Source: Paraliobacillus ryukyuensis (GTDB lineage Bacteria; Bacillota; Bacilli; Bacillales; Amphibacillaceae). From it: a stretch of DNA of 64,000 bases. The DNA lies in NCBI RefSeq assembly GCF_003315295.1, contig NZ_QNRI01000011.1:44904-108903 (forward strand), in the 5' to 3' direction. The notes beneath the pieces were generated by a model that was given only the letters and a program-made list of their open reading frames with translations, was not told the origin of the DNA and did not search any database. Below, one piece after another: positions 29,027-38,329 of this stretch. Both the position numbers and the translations under genes were made by a program. Positions within the stretch are counted from its first letter, which is position 1; each line of letters starts with the position of its first letter.

Positions 29027-29911
29027 TTGAATTCTTTTAAAATGAAAATTACGCCATTTCTGTTCATTTTGCCTGCGGTAATTTTGTTGACTATTTTTAC
29101 ATTTTTGCCAATCATTATTTCTTTAGTTATCAGCTTCACCGACATGGATTTAGTTGGTTTAGGAAATCTTTCTAGCGTTCAATTCGTTGGCGTTGAGAAT
29201 TTCGTAAGACTTTTTCAAGATGAAGTATTTTTGCAATCAATGGGGAACACCTTTTTTTATGTAGTTATTGGCGTACCATTAGCTGTTTCAACATCTTTTA
29301 TAATTGCATTAGCTCTTAGCAATGTTTCAAATTGGATGTCAAATACCTTTCGTGTGATATTTTACATGCCCTCTATCACAAATATTGTTGCCATCGCTGT
29401 AGTATGGGGGTTTTTATACAATGAAGAATATGGGCTTTTCAACTATATTCTTTCATTAGTTAATATAGATGCAGTTCCTTGGCTTAATGACATACTTATT
29501 GCTAAAATTTCTCTCATTATTCTAGCCGTCTGGAAAAGTAATGGTGTAAGTATGTTAATTTTCTTAGCTGCTATTCAGTCTATTCCTAAGACTTATTATG
29601 AAGCAGCGGAAATAGACGGAGCAAACTGGTGGCATAAGCTCACAAAAATAACTATCCCTTCTGTAAGTTTTGCAACTTTTTTTGTAATTGTTACGACATT
29701 AATCGGCTGGTTACAATTTTTTGAGGAACCTTTTGTCATGACAGAAGGCGGACCGTTAAATGGAACAAACTCTATCGCGTTATTTATTTATCAAGAAGGG
29801 TTTCAATATAATGAATTTGGATATGGAGCTGCCGCATCATTTGTATTATTTGTCATTGTAATTATCGCAACAGCTATTCAATTTAAACTACGTAAAAAAG
29901 AAAACCTATAG
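29027..29911 (+). CDS. CUT1 ABC sugar permease (MalF/UgpA type)
   Basis: About 295 residues with six hydrophobic helices. The EAA loop YYEAAEIDGANWWHKLTKIT (about 190-210) is the docking site for the ATPase. TTG at 29027 is preferred since AAGGCGGTG lies six bases upstream. With the next gene it forms the heterodimeric channel. No ATPase gene is present, as is usual for Firmicutes CUT1 systems energised by a shared MsmX-like protein. Confidence 0.93.
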   Translation: MNSFKMKITPFLFILPAVILLTIFTFLPIIISLVISFTDMDLVGLGNLSSVQFVGVENFVRLFQDEVFLQSMGNTFFYVVIGVPLAVSTSFIIALALSNVSNWMSNTFRVIFYMPSITNIVAIAVVWGFLYNEEYGLFNYILSLVNIDAVPWLNDILIAKISLIILAVWKSNGVSMLIFLAAIQSIPKTYYEAAEIDGANWWHKLTKITIPSVSFATFFVIVTTLIGWLQFFEEPFVMTEGGPLNGTNSIALFIYQEGFQYNEFGYGAAASFVLFVIVIIATAIQFKLRKKENL

Positions 29912-29925
29912 GAAGGTGGATCTAT

Positions 29926-30750
29926 ATGCGCATTCGAAATCGATATAGCCGTATAATTATTAATGCTCTATTAATCATTAGTGGATTTCTCGTCGCCCTC
30001 CCATTTATTTGGATGCTTTTAAGCTCTTTGAAAACAGATCGAGAGGTATTACAGATACCTCCTACGATTTTCCCAGAAAATCCAACTTTTCAACATTTTG
30101 TTGACTTGTTTCTCAATTTAGATTTTGGCACATATTTAATGAACACACTTATCATTGTCTTTTTCTCTATGATTGGTCTCTTACTTAATACGATGGCTGG
30201 TTATGGATTTGGAAAATACAATTTTAAAGGCAAAGAAATAGTATTTGCTGTGGTCTTAATCACCATGATGATCCCTGGACAAGTTACTATGATTCCAACT
30301 TATCTTGTGTTAAATCAGATGGGGTTAACCAATACGATGCCTGGTATCATATTACCTGGATTAATTGTAGCATTTAACATCTTTTTAATTCGACAGTTTA
30401 TGCATACCATTCCTGATGGGTTAATTGAAGCAGCACGCTTAGATGGTGCCGGTGAGTTTTATATTTTTTTTAAACTTATCATCCCTCTTTCTAAACCCAT
30501 TTTAGCTGTTCAAGTCATCTTAACGTTCATTGCTTCTTGGAATAGTTTTATTTGGCCATTAATTGTAGCAAACGATGACGGTTTGTATACATTATCCGTT
30601 GGTTTATCATTACTACAAGATCAGAATGTCACAAATTATGGACTGCAAATGGCTGGCGCCGCGTTCATGGTTGTACCAATCTTAGTGGTATTTATTATTT
30701 TCCAAAAATATGTTATTGAAGGCTTTAATGTCGGCGGTATGAAAGAATAA
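29926..30750 (+). CDS. CUT1 ABC sugar permease (MalG/UgpE type)
   Basis: 274 residues with six hydrophobic helices and the EAA motif EAARLDGAGEFYIFFKLIIP (about 168-187). It pairs with the preceding permease. The ATG follows a GGAAGGTGG site 15 bases after the upstream stop, so both are translated from one message. Substrate is inferred from the operon. Confidence 0.94.
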   Translation: MRIRNRYSRIIINALLIISGFLVALPFIWMLLSSLKTDREVLQIPPTIFPENPTFQHFVDLFLNLDFGTYLMNTLIIVFFSMIGLLLNTMAGYGFGKYNFKGKEIVFAVVLITMMIPGQVTMIPTYLVLNQMGLTNTMPGIILPGLIVAFNIFLIRQFMHTIPDGLIEAARLDGAGEFYIFFKLIIPLSKPILAVQVILTFIASWNSFIWPLIVANDDGLYTLSVGLSLLQDQNVTNYGLQMAGAAFMVVPILVVFIIFQKYVIEGFNVGGMKE

Positions 30751-30771
30751 GGCAGAAAGGATGGATAAAAA

Positions 30772-31530
30772 ATGACTCTTTGGCAAGGAGAATTTATTTC
30801 AAAAACACTTTCAAGAACAATGACAATGTCCGTGATTCTCCCTCAAGAAATTAGACAAAAAAACTATCCTACACTCTATTTATTACATGGGTTTAGCGAT
30901 AATGCAAGTACATGGATGAGAAGTACTTCAATAGAACGTTATGCTCTTGATAAAGGTTTAGCCGTTGTTATGCCTTCAGTAGATAACAGTTATTATTGTG
31001 ACATGGTATATGGAGGGGACTTTTGGACTTACTTAACGGAAGAAGTACTGGCTATTTCTAGGTCCGTCTTCCCCCTTTCAGAAAAGCAACAAAACACCTT
31101 TGTTGCTGGCAATTCCATGGGTGGATTCGGTGCATTAAAATGGGGCCTCAATCACCCTGAAAAATTTGCCGCCATCGCCAGTTTATCTGGTGTCACAGAC
31201 ATGGTAACTCATCTAGACACTATCAGGAATGAAACCGGTATAAAGAAGGATAACTTGTTTCAAGTGTTCGGAGATAATACAATAGAAGGAACTGAAAATG
31301 ATATTATTGCACTATTGCATCAGTTAAATCAATACAATGGAAGTAAACCAAAAATTTATCAAACCTGTGGTACCGAAGATTTCTTGTACCCAATTAATCA
31401 AAATTTTTACCAAGCCAGTCTACAAGCACCCATCGATTTAACTAGTGACTTTCCAAAAGGAGACCATTCATGGGAATTCTGGGATGAGAAAATCAAAGAT
31501 ATAATAGACTGGTTACCTATTAATAGGTAA
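30772..31530 (+). CDS. Alpha/beta-hydrolase esterase (tributyrin esterase/EstA-like)
   Basis: 252 residues of the esterase-D-like group. The nucleophile is in AGNSMGGFG (S115), with acid in CGTEDFLY (D203) and His in KGDHSWEFWD (H232). The oxyanion region is YLLHGFSDNASTWMR. No signal peptide, so it acts in the cytoplasm. Placed between the permease genes and the regulator of a beta-glucooligosaccharide operon, it may strip acyl groups (acetyl, succinyl) from imported sugars, since natural beta-1,2-glucans can be esterified; that role is inference. Confidence 0.9.
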   Translation: MTLWQGEFISKTLSRTMTMSVILPQEIRQKNYPTLYLLHGFSDNASTWMRSTSIERYALDKGLAVVMPSVDNSYYCDMVYGGDFWTYLTEEVLAISRSVFPLSEKQQNTFVAGNSMGGFGALKWGLNHPEKFAAIASLSGVTDMVTHLDTIRNETGIKKDNLFQVFGDNTIEGTENDIIALLHQLNQYNGSKPKIYQTCGTEDFLYPINQNFYQASLQAPIDLTSDFPKGDHSWEFWDEKIKDIIDWLPINR

Positions 31531-31553
31531 GTAAACAATGTGGAGGAAGGTTT

Positions 31554-32558
31554 ATGGCAACAATTAAGGATGTAGCAAAGCTTGCTGGAGTAGCTCTATC
31601 AACAGCCTCCTATGCGTTAAACGACAATCCGAGAATTAGTGAAGCAACCAAACAAAGAGTGTTAGATGCAGCAAAAGCATTAAATTATCAAAAGAATGGA
31701 TTTGCTTCTGATTTAAAAAGAACGAAAACAAACACAATTGCTCTCATTTTAAGTGATTTATCTGGGCCTTATTATTCAGACTTAATTCGAGGAGTTCAAG
31801 ATGTATGCACATCCAATGGTTATGATTTTATCGCTTGTAGCTCCATTGGCGGAGATCAGTCTACAGCAATTAAATTTTTAAAAGAGAAACGTGTCGATGG
31901 AGCGATTATTTTAGCACATAATATTAGTGATGAAACATGCATCTCTTATGCAAGAAAAGACTTTCCACTTGTCGTATTAGACAGGAAATTGCAACACGAT
32001 TTTATCTATCATGTGGAAGTAGATAATGTTCACGGTGGCTATATAGCTGCGAATCATTTAATAGAGAAAGGTCACAAAGATATTGCCTATATTAGTGGTC
32101 CAACAAACTCATTTGATAATAAACAACGGTTTAAAGGATATCAACAAGCATTAAGGGAACATGAACTAGTCCACCAATCCAAATGGAATTTTGTTGGGAA
32201 TTTCACCAAAGAAGGTGGATATCGAGCAACAAAATTACTTGTTGCTCAGCGCAATTTGCCTACCGCCATTTTCTTTGCCAATGATGAGATGGCTATTGGA
32301 GGGGTACGAGCCCTACAAGAACAGAAATACAACGTTCCTAGAGATATCTCAATTATAGGATTTGATGATATTGAGTTGTCTGAATATTTACCACCGGGCT
32401 TAACGACCATTAAACAACCAAAATACGAAGCAGGTGCATTGTCAGTCCACCTCATTTTCCAAGTGCTAGCTGGAGGGGATGTCGATAATTATTATCGATT
32501 ATCTACTGAGTTTATTGAACGAAACTCAGTAAAAAAACTAGCAAGTAAAAATGAATGA
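31554..32558 (+). CDS. LacI-family transcriptional regulator
   Basis: 334 residues. The N-terminal helix-turn-helix and hinge are ATIKDVAKLAGVALSTASYA and VLDAAKALNYQKNGFASDLK. A periplasmic-binding-type sugar-sensing domain follows (about 60-330), with FFANDEMAIGGVRALQEQ and ISIIGFDDIELSEYLPPGLT. As last gene of the importer operon it is the likely repressor acting at the two GAAACGTTTC sites between the divergent operons. The inducer is probably sophorose or a longer beta-1,2-glucooligosaccharide. Confidence 0.94.
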   Translation: MATIKDVAKLAGVALSTASYALNDNPRISEATKQRVLDAAKALNYQKNGFASDLKRTKTNTIALILSDLSGPYYSDLIRGVQDVCTSNGYDFIACSSIGGDQSTAIKFLKEKRVDGAIILAHNISDETCISYARKDFPLVVLDRKLQHDFIYHVEVDNVHGGYIAANHLIEKGHKDIAYISGPTNSFDNKQRFKGYQQALREHELVHQSKWNFVGNFTKEGGYRATKLLVAQRNLPTAIFFANDEMAIGGVRALQEQKYNVPRDISIIGFDDIELSEYLPPGLTTIKQPKYEAGALSVHLIFQVLAGGDVDNYYRLSTEFIERNSVKKLASKNE

Positions 32559-32804
32559 GTGAACAAAGAAAGCAATGTAATACGTAATACCATCACACTT
32601 AAAGTATACAACTATGTTTTAAACGCAGTAGGAATCCTCCCCTTTTCTATCCTACTAATCTGATATAATGGTTGTAGATTAACTTTTGTATCGACTTTGT
32701 TAATGAAATTGATGAAAGCGTTATTTTAAATATACACGTTTCACTATACGTCCTTTGCAATAAAAACCTTTTAAAAATTCCATTATGAAAGTGGGTTTTG
32801 CAGC

Positions 32805-33365
32805 ATGAAAAGTGAGCAACAAAAAATGATAGCTGGAGAAATGTATAATCCTCTGGATCAGGCTCTACTAAGTCAACGGGCAGCAGTGAGAGAAAAAGTT
32901 CAAGTATTTAATGCGTCACCAGACAGTGACTTGGAAAAACGAATGACTTTATTGACCGATATACTCGGCTCCACTGGTAAAAACGTATATATGCAACCAA
33001 CCATTCGCTTTGATTATGGATACAACACCTATATTGGCAATAACTTTTTTGCCAATTATGACTGTACCATTTTAGATGTTTGTGAAGTAAGAATTGGTGA
33101 TAATTGCATGTTCGGCCCTTGCGTGCAAACCTATACGGCTACCCATCCGCTTCATCCAACTGAACGAAATTCAGGAAAAGAATTTGGAAAACCGATTACT
33201 ATAAAGCATAATGTATGGATTGGCGGTGGCGCTATTATTAATCCTGGGGTCACAATAGGTAACAATGCAGTTATTGCATCAGGAGCTGTTGTGACAAAAG
33301 ATGTTCCTGATAATGTTGTCGTCGGAGGTAACCCCGCAAAGATAATTAAACATATTGATCCGTAA
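32805..33365 (+). CDS. Maltose/galactoside O-acetyltransferase family (Maa-like)
   Basis: A 186-residue left-handed beta-helix acyltransferase using acetyl-CoA. The N-terminal maltose-acetyltransferase domain includes AGEMYNPLDQALLSQR. The hexapeptide repeats include NCMFGPCVQTYTATHPLHP with the catalytic His, and GGGAIINPGVTIGNNAVIAS. It probably acetylates non-metabolised sugars. It lies 250 bases after the LacI gene, so it may be separate from that operon, though functionally related. Confidence 0.92.
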   Translation: MKSEQQKMIAGEMYNPLDQALLSQRAAVREKVQVFNASPDSDLEKRMTLLTDILGSTGKNVYMQPTIRFDYGYNTYIGNNFFANYDCTILDVCEVRIGDNCMFGPCVQTYTATHPLHPTERNSGKEFGKPITIKHNVWIGGGAIINPGVTIGNNAVIASGAVVTKDVPDNVVVGGNPAKIIKHIDP

Positions 33366-33475
33366 TTAACAATATACTTATAAGCTAAGTAATAGAGTTG
33401 GCTGTTGCGTCTGCTAGCAAAGTATTAAATGATAGATAACTATTTTATTTTTGACAGTTACATACGGCGGAAACA

Positions 33476-33688
33476 CTATTCTTGCTTATCGTTAACAGTC
33501 ACTAACAAGTAAATTGTTAAACCACCCCAAATTATTAGCCAAATTATTGTATTATTTATTACAATTATGGCAGTTATAGCGACAGTAATGATGATAAGCT
33601 CTTTTTTCCTTTTTAAATTTTTTTGCAAAATGGTAGAAATAATCAACAACATAGAACAGAATAGAATAATGCCATCAAAAATTGTCAT
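33476..33688 (-). CDS. Small two-helix membrane protein
   Basis: 70 residues with hydrophobic segments at about 5-22 and 32-62 and a short basic stretch LKRKKE between them. AAAGGA lies about nine bases before the ATG. Its promoter region overlaps the terminator of the next chemoreceptor gene upstream on the same strand. No family recognised. Confidence 0.55.
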   Translation of the reverse strand: MTIFDGIILFCSMLLIISTILQKNLKRKKELIIITVAITAIIVINNTIIWLIIWGGLTIYLLVTVNDKQE

Positions 33689-33756
33689 AAAACGCCATCC
33701 TTTAGAAATTTTGTTATCATTATACTAAAGATGATCAGCAAACGGTAACTAATAAT

Positions 33757-33795
33757 AAAAAAGTAGAAGTCTGTATATAGGACTTCTACTTTTTA
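33757..33795 (-). terminator. Terminator of the chemoreceptor gene
   Basis: The hairpin AAAAGTAGAAGTC / GACTTCTACTTTT has T-runs on either strand and lies 12 bases past the chemoreceptor stop. Confidence 0.85.
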
Positions 33796-33806
33796 TATCT
33801 AGACAA

Positions 33807-35498
33807 TCAGACATTAAATTTACTTACTAATACTTTTAACGCTTCTGCCATTTGCGCTAAAGATTTGGCAGATGCATCGATTTCTTCCATTGAAGCAAGT
33901 TGTTCTTCTGTTGAAGCTGCTACCTCTTCAGAACTTGCCGCATTGTTTTGGGCTACCTGCGAGATATTCATTGCTGCATTTGCTACCTCATCAATACTTG
34001 CAGAGATTTGTTGTACCGTTGCTGTTACCTGCTCTATTTGAGGTGTCATATTTCTAGTACTTTCTAGGATTTGCGTGAATTTATCTGATGTTTGTTCCGT
34101 TACTTTAACCCCAGCTTCCGCATTTATCACGACTTCATTCATAATTTTCACTGACTCTTCTGTATCATGTTGCATTAGCGTAATTAATTCAGAGATACTA
34201 CTTGCAGATGTTTGTGATTGTTCTGCTAGTTTTCTAACTTCATCAGCAACTACCGCAAAGCCAGTTCCATGTTCACCAGCTCGGGCTGCCTCTATTGCTG
34301 CATTCAGTGCCAACAGATTTGTTTGTTCTGCTATGTTACTAATGACATCTAAAATCCCACCGATTTCTTTCGAGCGATTGGATAATGAAGAAATAACTTG
34401 ATTGGAACGACTAACCGACTCATGAATATGTTGCATTTGTGATAAATTATTTTCAACATATTGCGTTCCTTCTTCTGCTTCATTGGCTGTTTTCTTCGAT
34501 AGTTCAGAAACATTTGCTGATTTCTCTGAAATATGAAACACACCTTGTCTTACTTCTTGTAATGTCTGAGAATTTTTTTCTAATTTTGTTGTTGTTTCCT
34601 CTGCTCCAGTTGCGATCTCTTGGATAGATGAAGCAATAGTTTGTGCAGCTGTCGTAGATTGATCAGCACCAGCATTTAACTGTTCAGCTGAAGCAGCTAC
34701 TTGATTAGAATTCTCGCCAATAGAATAAATCATGTCTCGTAAATTTGTTGTCATTTGATTAAAAGATTCATTCAAATAATAAATCTCATCTTTGCTTTTT
34801 AATGTTATCGATTCAACCTTCAGATCTCCAGCAGCTACTTTTTCTGCTACTTCCCCTAATTTCACAATTGGTTTAGAGATGAAGCGGGCGATTACTAATC
34901 CTACACCAATTGCGATGATAAGGGCAATTGCACTAACGATTAGAACTGTGCGACTAGCAGCTTGTGAATTCGTCTGCGTCTCTGCAAATTTCACGTCTAA
35001 AATATCTTCATTAAGCCATGTTTCGAAAGAGTCTGTGTCTTCCGTTAAACTGTTGGCAATAGGAGTTATTAAGTCTAATCCATCTGCAAGTGCTTGTTGT
35101 TTATCAACGCTACTTTCATTAATGAGTTGATTAGCCACCTCTAGAAAGTCATTATTGGCAGTTTGAATTTTGTCTAAACGATCAGTTGTTTCTTGTAAAG
35201 TCGATAGTTGCTTTCCTGCCTCAATGGATTCGTTTATTCGTTCATTTGCTTGTTTCATCGATTCGATATACTGCTCATTATCATACAACATAAATGCTCG
35301 ATAATAACCAATTTGAAGTGCTGTATCGGTTTGAATTGATTGACTAATAGAACTAAGTTCTTCCACTGTTTCAATTAAGTAATTATAGGATTCATTTGAT
35401 TGTTTCATATTTTTGTAGGCAACAAATGAAGCTATTCCAAAAACCATGGCTACAATTATAAAGCTAACTACCAATTTCTGTTTAATATTTAATCTCAT
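33807..35498 (-). CDS. Transmembrane methyl-accepting chemotaxis protein
   Basis: About 563 residues. TM1 is near 10-28, with a helical-bundle (4HB/CHASE3-like) extracellular sensor and TM2 near 182-203. A HAMP follows with [20 protein letters not shown], then a signalling domain with tip [22 protein letters not shown] at 35498 follows AAAGGGGAC; the open frame to 35549 adds residues encoded by the ribosome-binding site. A GCCGATAT box upstream suggests sigma-D control. Confidence 0.94.
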   Translation of the reverse strand: MRLNIKQKLVVSFIIVAMVFGIASFVAYKNMKQSNESYNYLIETVEELSSISQSIQTDTALQIGYYRAFMLYDNEQYIESMKQANERINESIEAGKQLSTLQETTDRLDKIQTANNDFLEVANQLINESSVDKQQALADGLDLITPIANSLTEDTDSFETWLNEDILDVKFAETQTNSQAASRTVLIVSAIALIIAIGVGLVIARFISKPIVKLGEVAEKVAAGDLKVESITLKSKDEIYYLNESFNQMTTNLRDMIYSIGENSNQVAASAEQLNAGADQSTTAAQTIASSIQEIATGAEETTTKLEKNSQTLQEVRQGVFHISEKSANVSELSKKTANEAEEGTQYVENNLSQMQHIHESVSRSNQVISSLSNRSKEIGGILDVISNIAEQTNLLALNAAIEAARAGEHGTGFAVVADEVRKLAEQSQTSASSISELITLMQHDTEESVKIMNEVVINAEAGVKVTEQTSDKFTQILESTRNMTPQIEQVTATVQQISASIDEVANAAMNISQVAQNNAASSEEVAASTEEQLASMEEIDASAKSLAQMAEALKVLVSKFNV

Positions 35499-35537
35499 GA
35501 TGTAGTCCCCTTTTTTTCTCTTTTTTTGACCATTTAT

Positions 35538-35545
35538 ATATCGGC
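35538..35545 (-). promoter_or_regulatory. Candidate sigma-D -10 element for the chemoreceptor
   Basis: GCCGATAT on the minus strand equals the sigma-D -10 consensus of Bacillus motility genes and lies 40 bases before the start codon. A matching TAAA -35 box at the expected spacing was not found, so the call rests on the -10 alone. Confidence 0.4.
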
Positions 35546-35864
35546 ACAAATGACTATAAATGAAACAAATTATGGTGATATATTGAATATTTTTAACAAT
35601 ATTTCAGTAGAAATAGAAATGAACTACATTAGTAGACCCCTAGATTGCGCTATAACCAATAAGAACAATGTACTATCTATTTACATCGCTACCGATAAAA
35701 AAGTAACAGGCCACCCACTTTGGATCGCCTGTTGTTATTATGTTCTATGCTCGGATATTATATCTCCTAGCTTGCTAAGTAAGAGCAAAAGGTTTTAGTG
35801 GATATCGCTTTGTTTTTCTTATCTGTTTTGTGAATTGTCAACCATTTTTCAAGCAAAATAAAAT

Positions 35865-36290
35865 TTGAGATAAGGTGAACGCAGCAACAGGTACCGCATT
35901 TGCTTGTACGGCGCTGGTGAATTTTATATCTCGATCCAGCAAGCATCTGTAATACTATTTAAATGATACTCGCCCAACAATTCCATGCCCATGAGGTAAG
36001 TTTCATGTCCTTCATGTACCATTTTACCAGGTTCATATAAAACCGAATATGCTGGGGATCTAATTGGCTAATCAAATGATACGTTAAGCCTGCACTTGGT
36101 GCAATTGATCCGTGATGTGTTGCCACTAGCCCTATGACATTATATTGCTTACATAATTGCTCACCCTCTGTTAAGTAGAGGAAGCTTGCTGAAACAAATC
36201 ATGGTATTTTGTGAGCGGTCATACCAAGGCACACCTAAACGGATTATGGAATAAACTTCAAGCAAAGAATTGATTTTCTAATAAAAATAA
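35865..36290 (-). pseudogene. Remnant of a xylose-isomerase-like sugar epimerase
   Basis: On the minus strand, broken frames read LYEPGKMVHEGHETYLMGME and LLGEYHL, and upstream GLVATHHGSIAPSAGLTYHL in another frame. These correspond to conserved parts of TIM-barrel sugar phosphate isomerase/epimerase proteins (the NPGNMVHEG.E...G..LLG.Y motif). Several frameshifts and stop codons occur, and neither end of the gene is present. It is a decayed carbohydrate-catabolism gene. Confidence 0.65.
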
Positions 36291-36343
36291 TGTAATATAT
36301 ATAATACATTAAGTAATTTATATATTGCATAGTTGGTGATTCA

Positions 36344-36535
36344 ATGAAAAATCGAATAAAAGTAGCTAGAGCTGAGAAATCTTACACACAAGAACAATTA
36401 GCTAAAAAAGTAAATGTTACAAGACAAACTATTGGTCTAATCGAAAAAGGAGAATACAATCCTACTTTACGTTTATGCTTATCCATTGCAAAAGCGTTAG
36501 ACAAAACACTTGATCAATTATTCTGGGAGGAGTGA
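36344..36535 (+). CDS. XRE-family helix-turn-helix regulator
   Basis: 63 residues, a single HTH domain ([20 protein letters not shown] and [18 protein letters not shown]), of the short type common in Firmicutes next to small membrane-protein genes. It is followed at once by a membrane-protein gene and probably controls that pair. The effector is unknown. Confidence 0.92.
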   Translation: MKNRIKVARAEKSYTQEQLAKKVNVTRQTIGLIEKGEYNPTLRLCLSIAKALDKTLDQLFWEE

Positions 36536-36540
36536 AGAAA

Positions 36541-37014
36541 ATGGAAAAATCTTGGTTATCTAAGTTTTTACCTAACGATGAATACAAGGAAAGGAAAATG
36601 GTATATTTTATTGCAGAGTCTGCCGTGATACTTGCATTGCTGTTAGTTGTGTTTGCTTTGATTAATAACTATTCCCTATATGGAAATTCAACAACTGGAA
36701 CGATTACTTTACTTGCCTTATTTTTTTTCATTGCTTATATTCTGGTCAGATACACGCTTTCAGGTATCGAATATACGGAAGTAACCACTAAAACAAAATA
36801 CACGAAAGAAAGAAAAGCTATTTTAACTCGAAGCATCGTATCAATAATTTTGATCGTAATCTTTTCTATAGTGATTCAAGGCATCCCTGCTAATCTATCA
36901 GAGTCTGCTGATATAGTCGGACCCGCAATACTCATAGGTATTTTTACATTTTTCGGGAATTACACATCACTTCGAAAATCTTATAATAAAAATAGAAATT
37001 TACTAGATGAATAA
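36541..37014 (+). CDS. Four-helix membrane protein paired with an XRE regulator
   Basis: About 157 residues with four hydrophobic segments arranged as two hairpins (about 24-45, 55-75, 98-118, 125-145) and a charged connecting loop. The ATG at 36541 is preceded by GGAGG ten bases upstream; a GTG at 36532 is too close to that site. This regulator plus membrane protein arrangement is common (DUF3278/DUF3796-like families), but the exact family was not established. Function unknown. Confidence 0.8.
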   Translation: MEKSWLSKFLPNDEYKERKMVYFIAESAVILALLLVVFALINNYSLYGNSTTGTITLLALFFFIAYILVRYTLSGIEYTEVTTKTKYTKERKAILTRSIVSIILIVIFSIVIQGIPANLSESADIVGPAILIGIFTFFGNYTSLRKSYNKNRNLLDE

Positions 37015-37030
37015 CATCTCCTTAACAAAA

Positions 37031-37064
37031 GAAAACACTGTCATTATTGAAGTACAGTGTTTTC
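37031..37064 (+). terminator. Terminator after the XRE/membrane-protein pair
   Basis: The hairpin GAAAACACTGT / ACAGTGTTTTC lies 17 bases past the stop. It also faces the convergent prenyltransferase gene. Confidence 0.75.
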
Positions 37065-37088
37065 CGCATTGTGTTAGCCATTCTCAAT

Positions 37089-38006
37089 TTAGAGTGTCAC
37101 AATAATCAATAATAAAAAAACAATCATTAAATAATTCACGGAGTATAAGAAATTCCAGTGCGCCCATGTTGTATCGTCCTTCATTAAAAAACCACTAACC
37201 ACCAAAATCAACCATCCAATATTTAAAATGGAAGTAACAAGAACAAATATCAGACCTAATGATGATAGTAAAAATGGTATTGGTAATAAACAATGGAGAT
37301 AAATAACCATATGCCTTTTGGTTCTGTTTATTCCAGAAACCACTGGTAGCATAGCTACATTTGCAGCTAGATACTCTTGGTATTTTTTAATAGCTATCGC
37401 ATAAGTGTGCAGCATTTGCCATATAAACAGAAGTAAACATAATACAATCGGAACCACATGAAAGATAGATCCCACTGAAGCCCAGCCTATTAATGGTGTC
37501 ACAGCACCAGATACACTACCAATAAACGTGTTAAAAGTGTAGCGACGTTTGGACCACATCGTGTACAAAAACACATACGTAAACCAACCAATAAAAGCGA
37601 ACCATATCGTTGCTACATTCACCATAAATAGTAAAGTGTAACCAATGATGGTTAGACATATCGCCAAAATAAATACCGCTTTTAATGGCATGACACCAGT
37701 TACCGTTGGCCTTTTTTTCGTTCGTTCCATCACAGAATCAATATCTGCATCATACCAATTATTCATCACAAGTGCTCCTGCTATAACTAGCATGGCACCA
37801 ACGCATATAAAGATACTCGTCAACCAATAATCCATAAGTGATTGATGAAAAAAGTCCAATGCTAACACAAATCCCGTCAGTATTGGCAAAAGATTTGCTA
37901 TCAACACCTTAAACTTTACTAATGATAAGAAATCAGCGACTTTCAATTGATGATCGCTTTTTTTATCTTTTATATTATTTTCAACTGGTTCTATATTCGT
38001 TAGCAT
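37089..38006 (-). CDS. ctaB: Protoheme IX farnesyltransferase-like UbiA prenyltransferase (CtaB type)
   Basis: A 305-residue membrane protein that farnesylates heme B to heme O for terminal oxidases. It has about eight to nine hydrophobic helices, the first Asp-rich motif NNWYDADIDSVMERT (82-96) followed by KKRP, the second region YTMWSKRRYTFNTFIG and TPLIGWASVG, and MLPVVSG. One usual WQxPHF-type motif reads WQMLHTYAIA here, a deviation from the common form. No cytochrome oxidase genes are adjacent, so this may be a second, stand-alone copy. The ATG follows an AAGGGGATTG-type site. Confidence 0.88.
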   Translation of the reverse strand: MLTNIEPVENNIKDKKSDHQLKVADFLSLVKFKVLIANLLPILTGFVLALDFFHQSLMDYWLTSIFICVGAMLVIAGALVMNNWYDADIDSVMERTKKRPTVTGVMPLKAVFILAICLTIIGYTLLFMVNVATIWFAFIGWFTYVFLYTMWSKRRYTFNTFIGSVSGAVTPLIGWASVGSIFHVVPIVLCLLLFIWQMLHTYAIAIKKYQEYLAANVAMLPVVSGINRTKRHMVIYLHCLLPIPFLLSSLGLIFVLVTSILNIGWLILVVSGFLMKDDTTWAHWNFLYSVNYLMIVFLLLIIVTL

Positions 38007-38329
38007 TTCACAATCCCCTTATTAAAAATTCTTTCCCATTTAAAACTAAAATGGTAAATTCTAAAAATAATTACCAATAGACTATTAGCAAATGCTTGTA
38101 TTCTCTTATGTGTTGTTTATCACTTCTCCAATATATTTTAACCTAATTATTTAAGAATTCGTATATGTAACTTGTTATTTACATAATAGATTATTTCCAA
38201 AGCATACAGATAAAATAAATAGCGAAAATCACTACACTATTATGCAAAAATGTCGATATAATTACTACACTTTTCATTTGTTCAATACTTAACATAGTAT
38301 TCACATTATAACTTACTAGGAGAGATAAG

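Noticed and set aside
35526..35798. 90-codon frame on the plus strand upstream of the chemoreceptor
   Set aside because: No ribosome-binding site; it covers the chemoreceptor promoter region and has no recognisable product.
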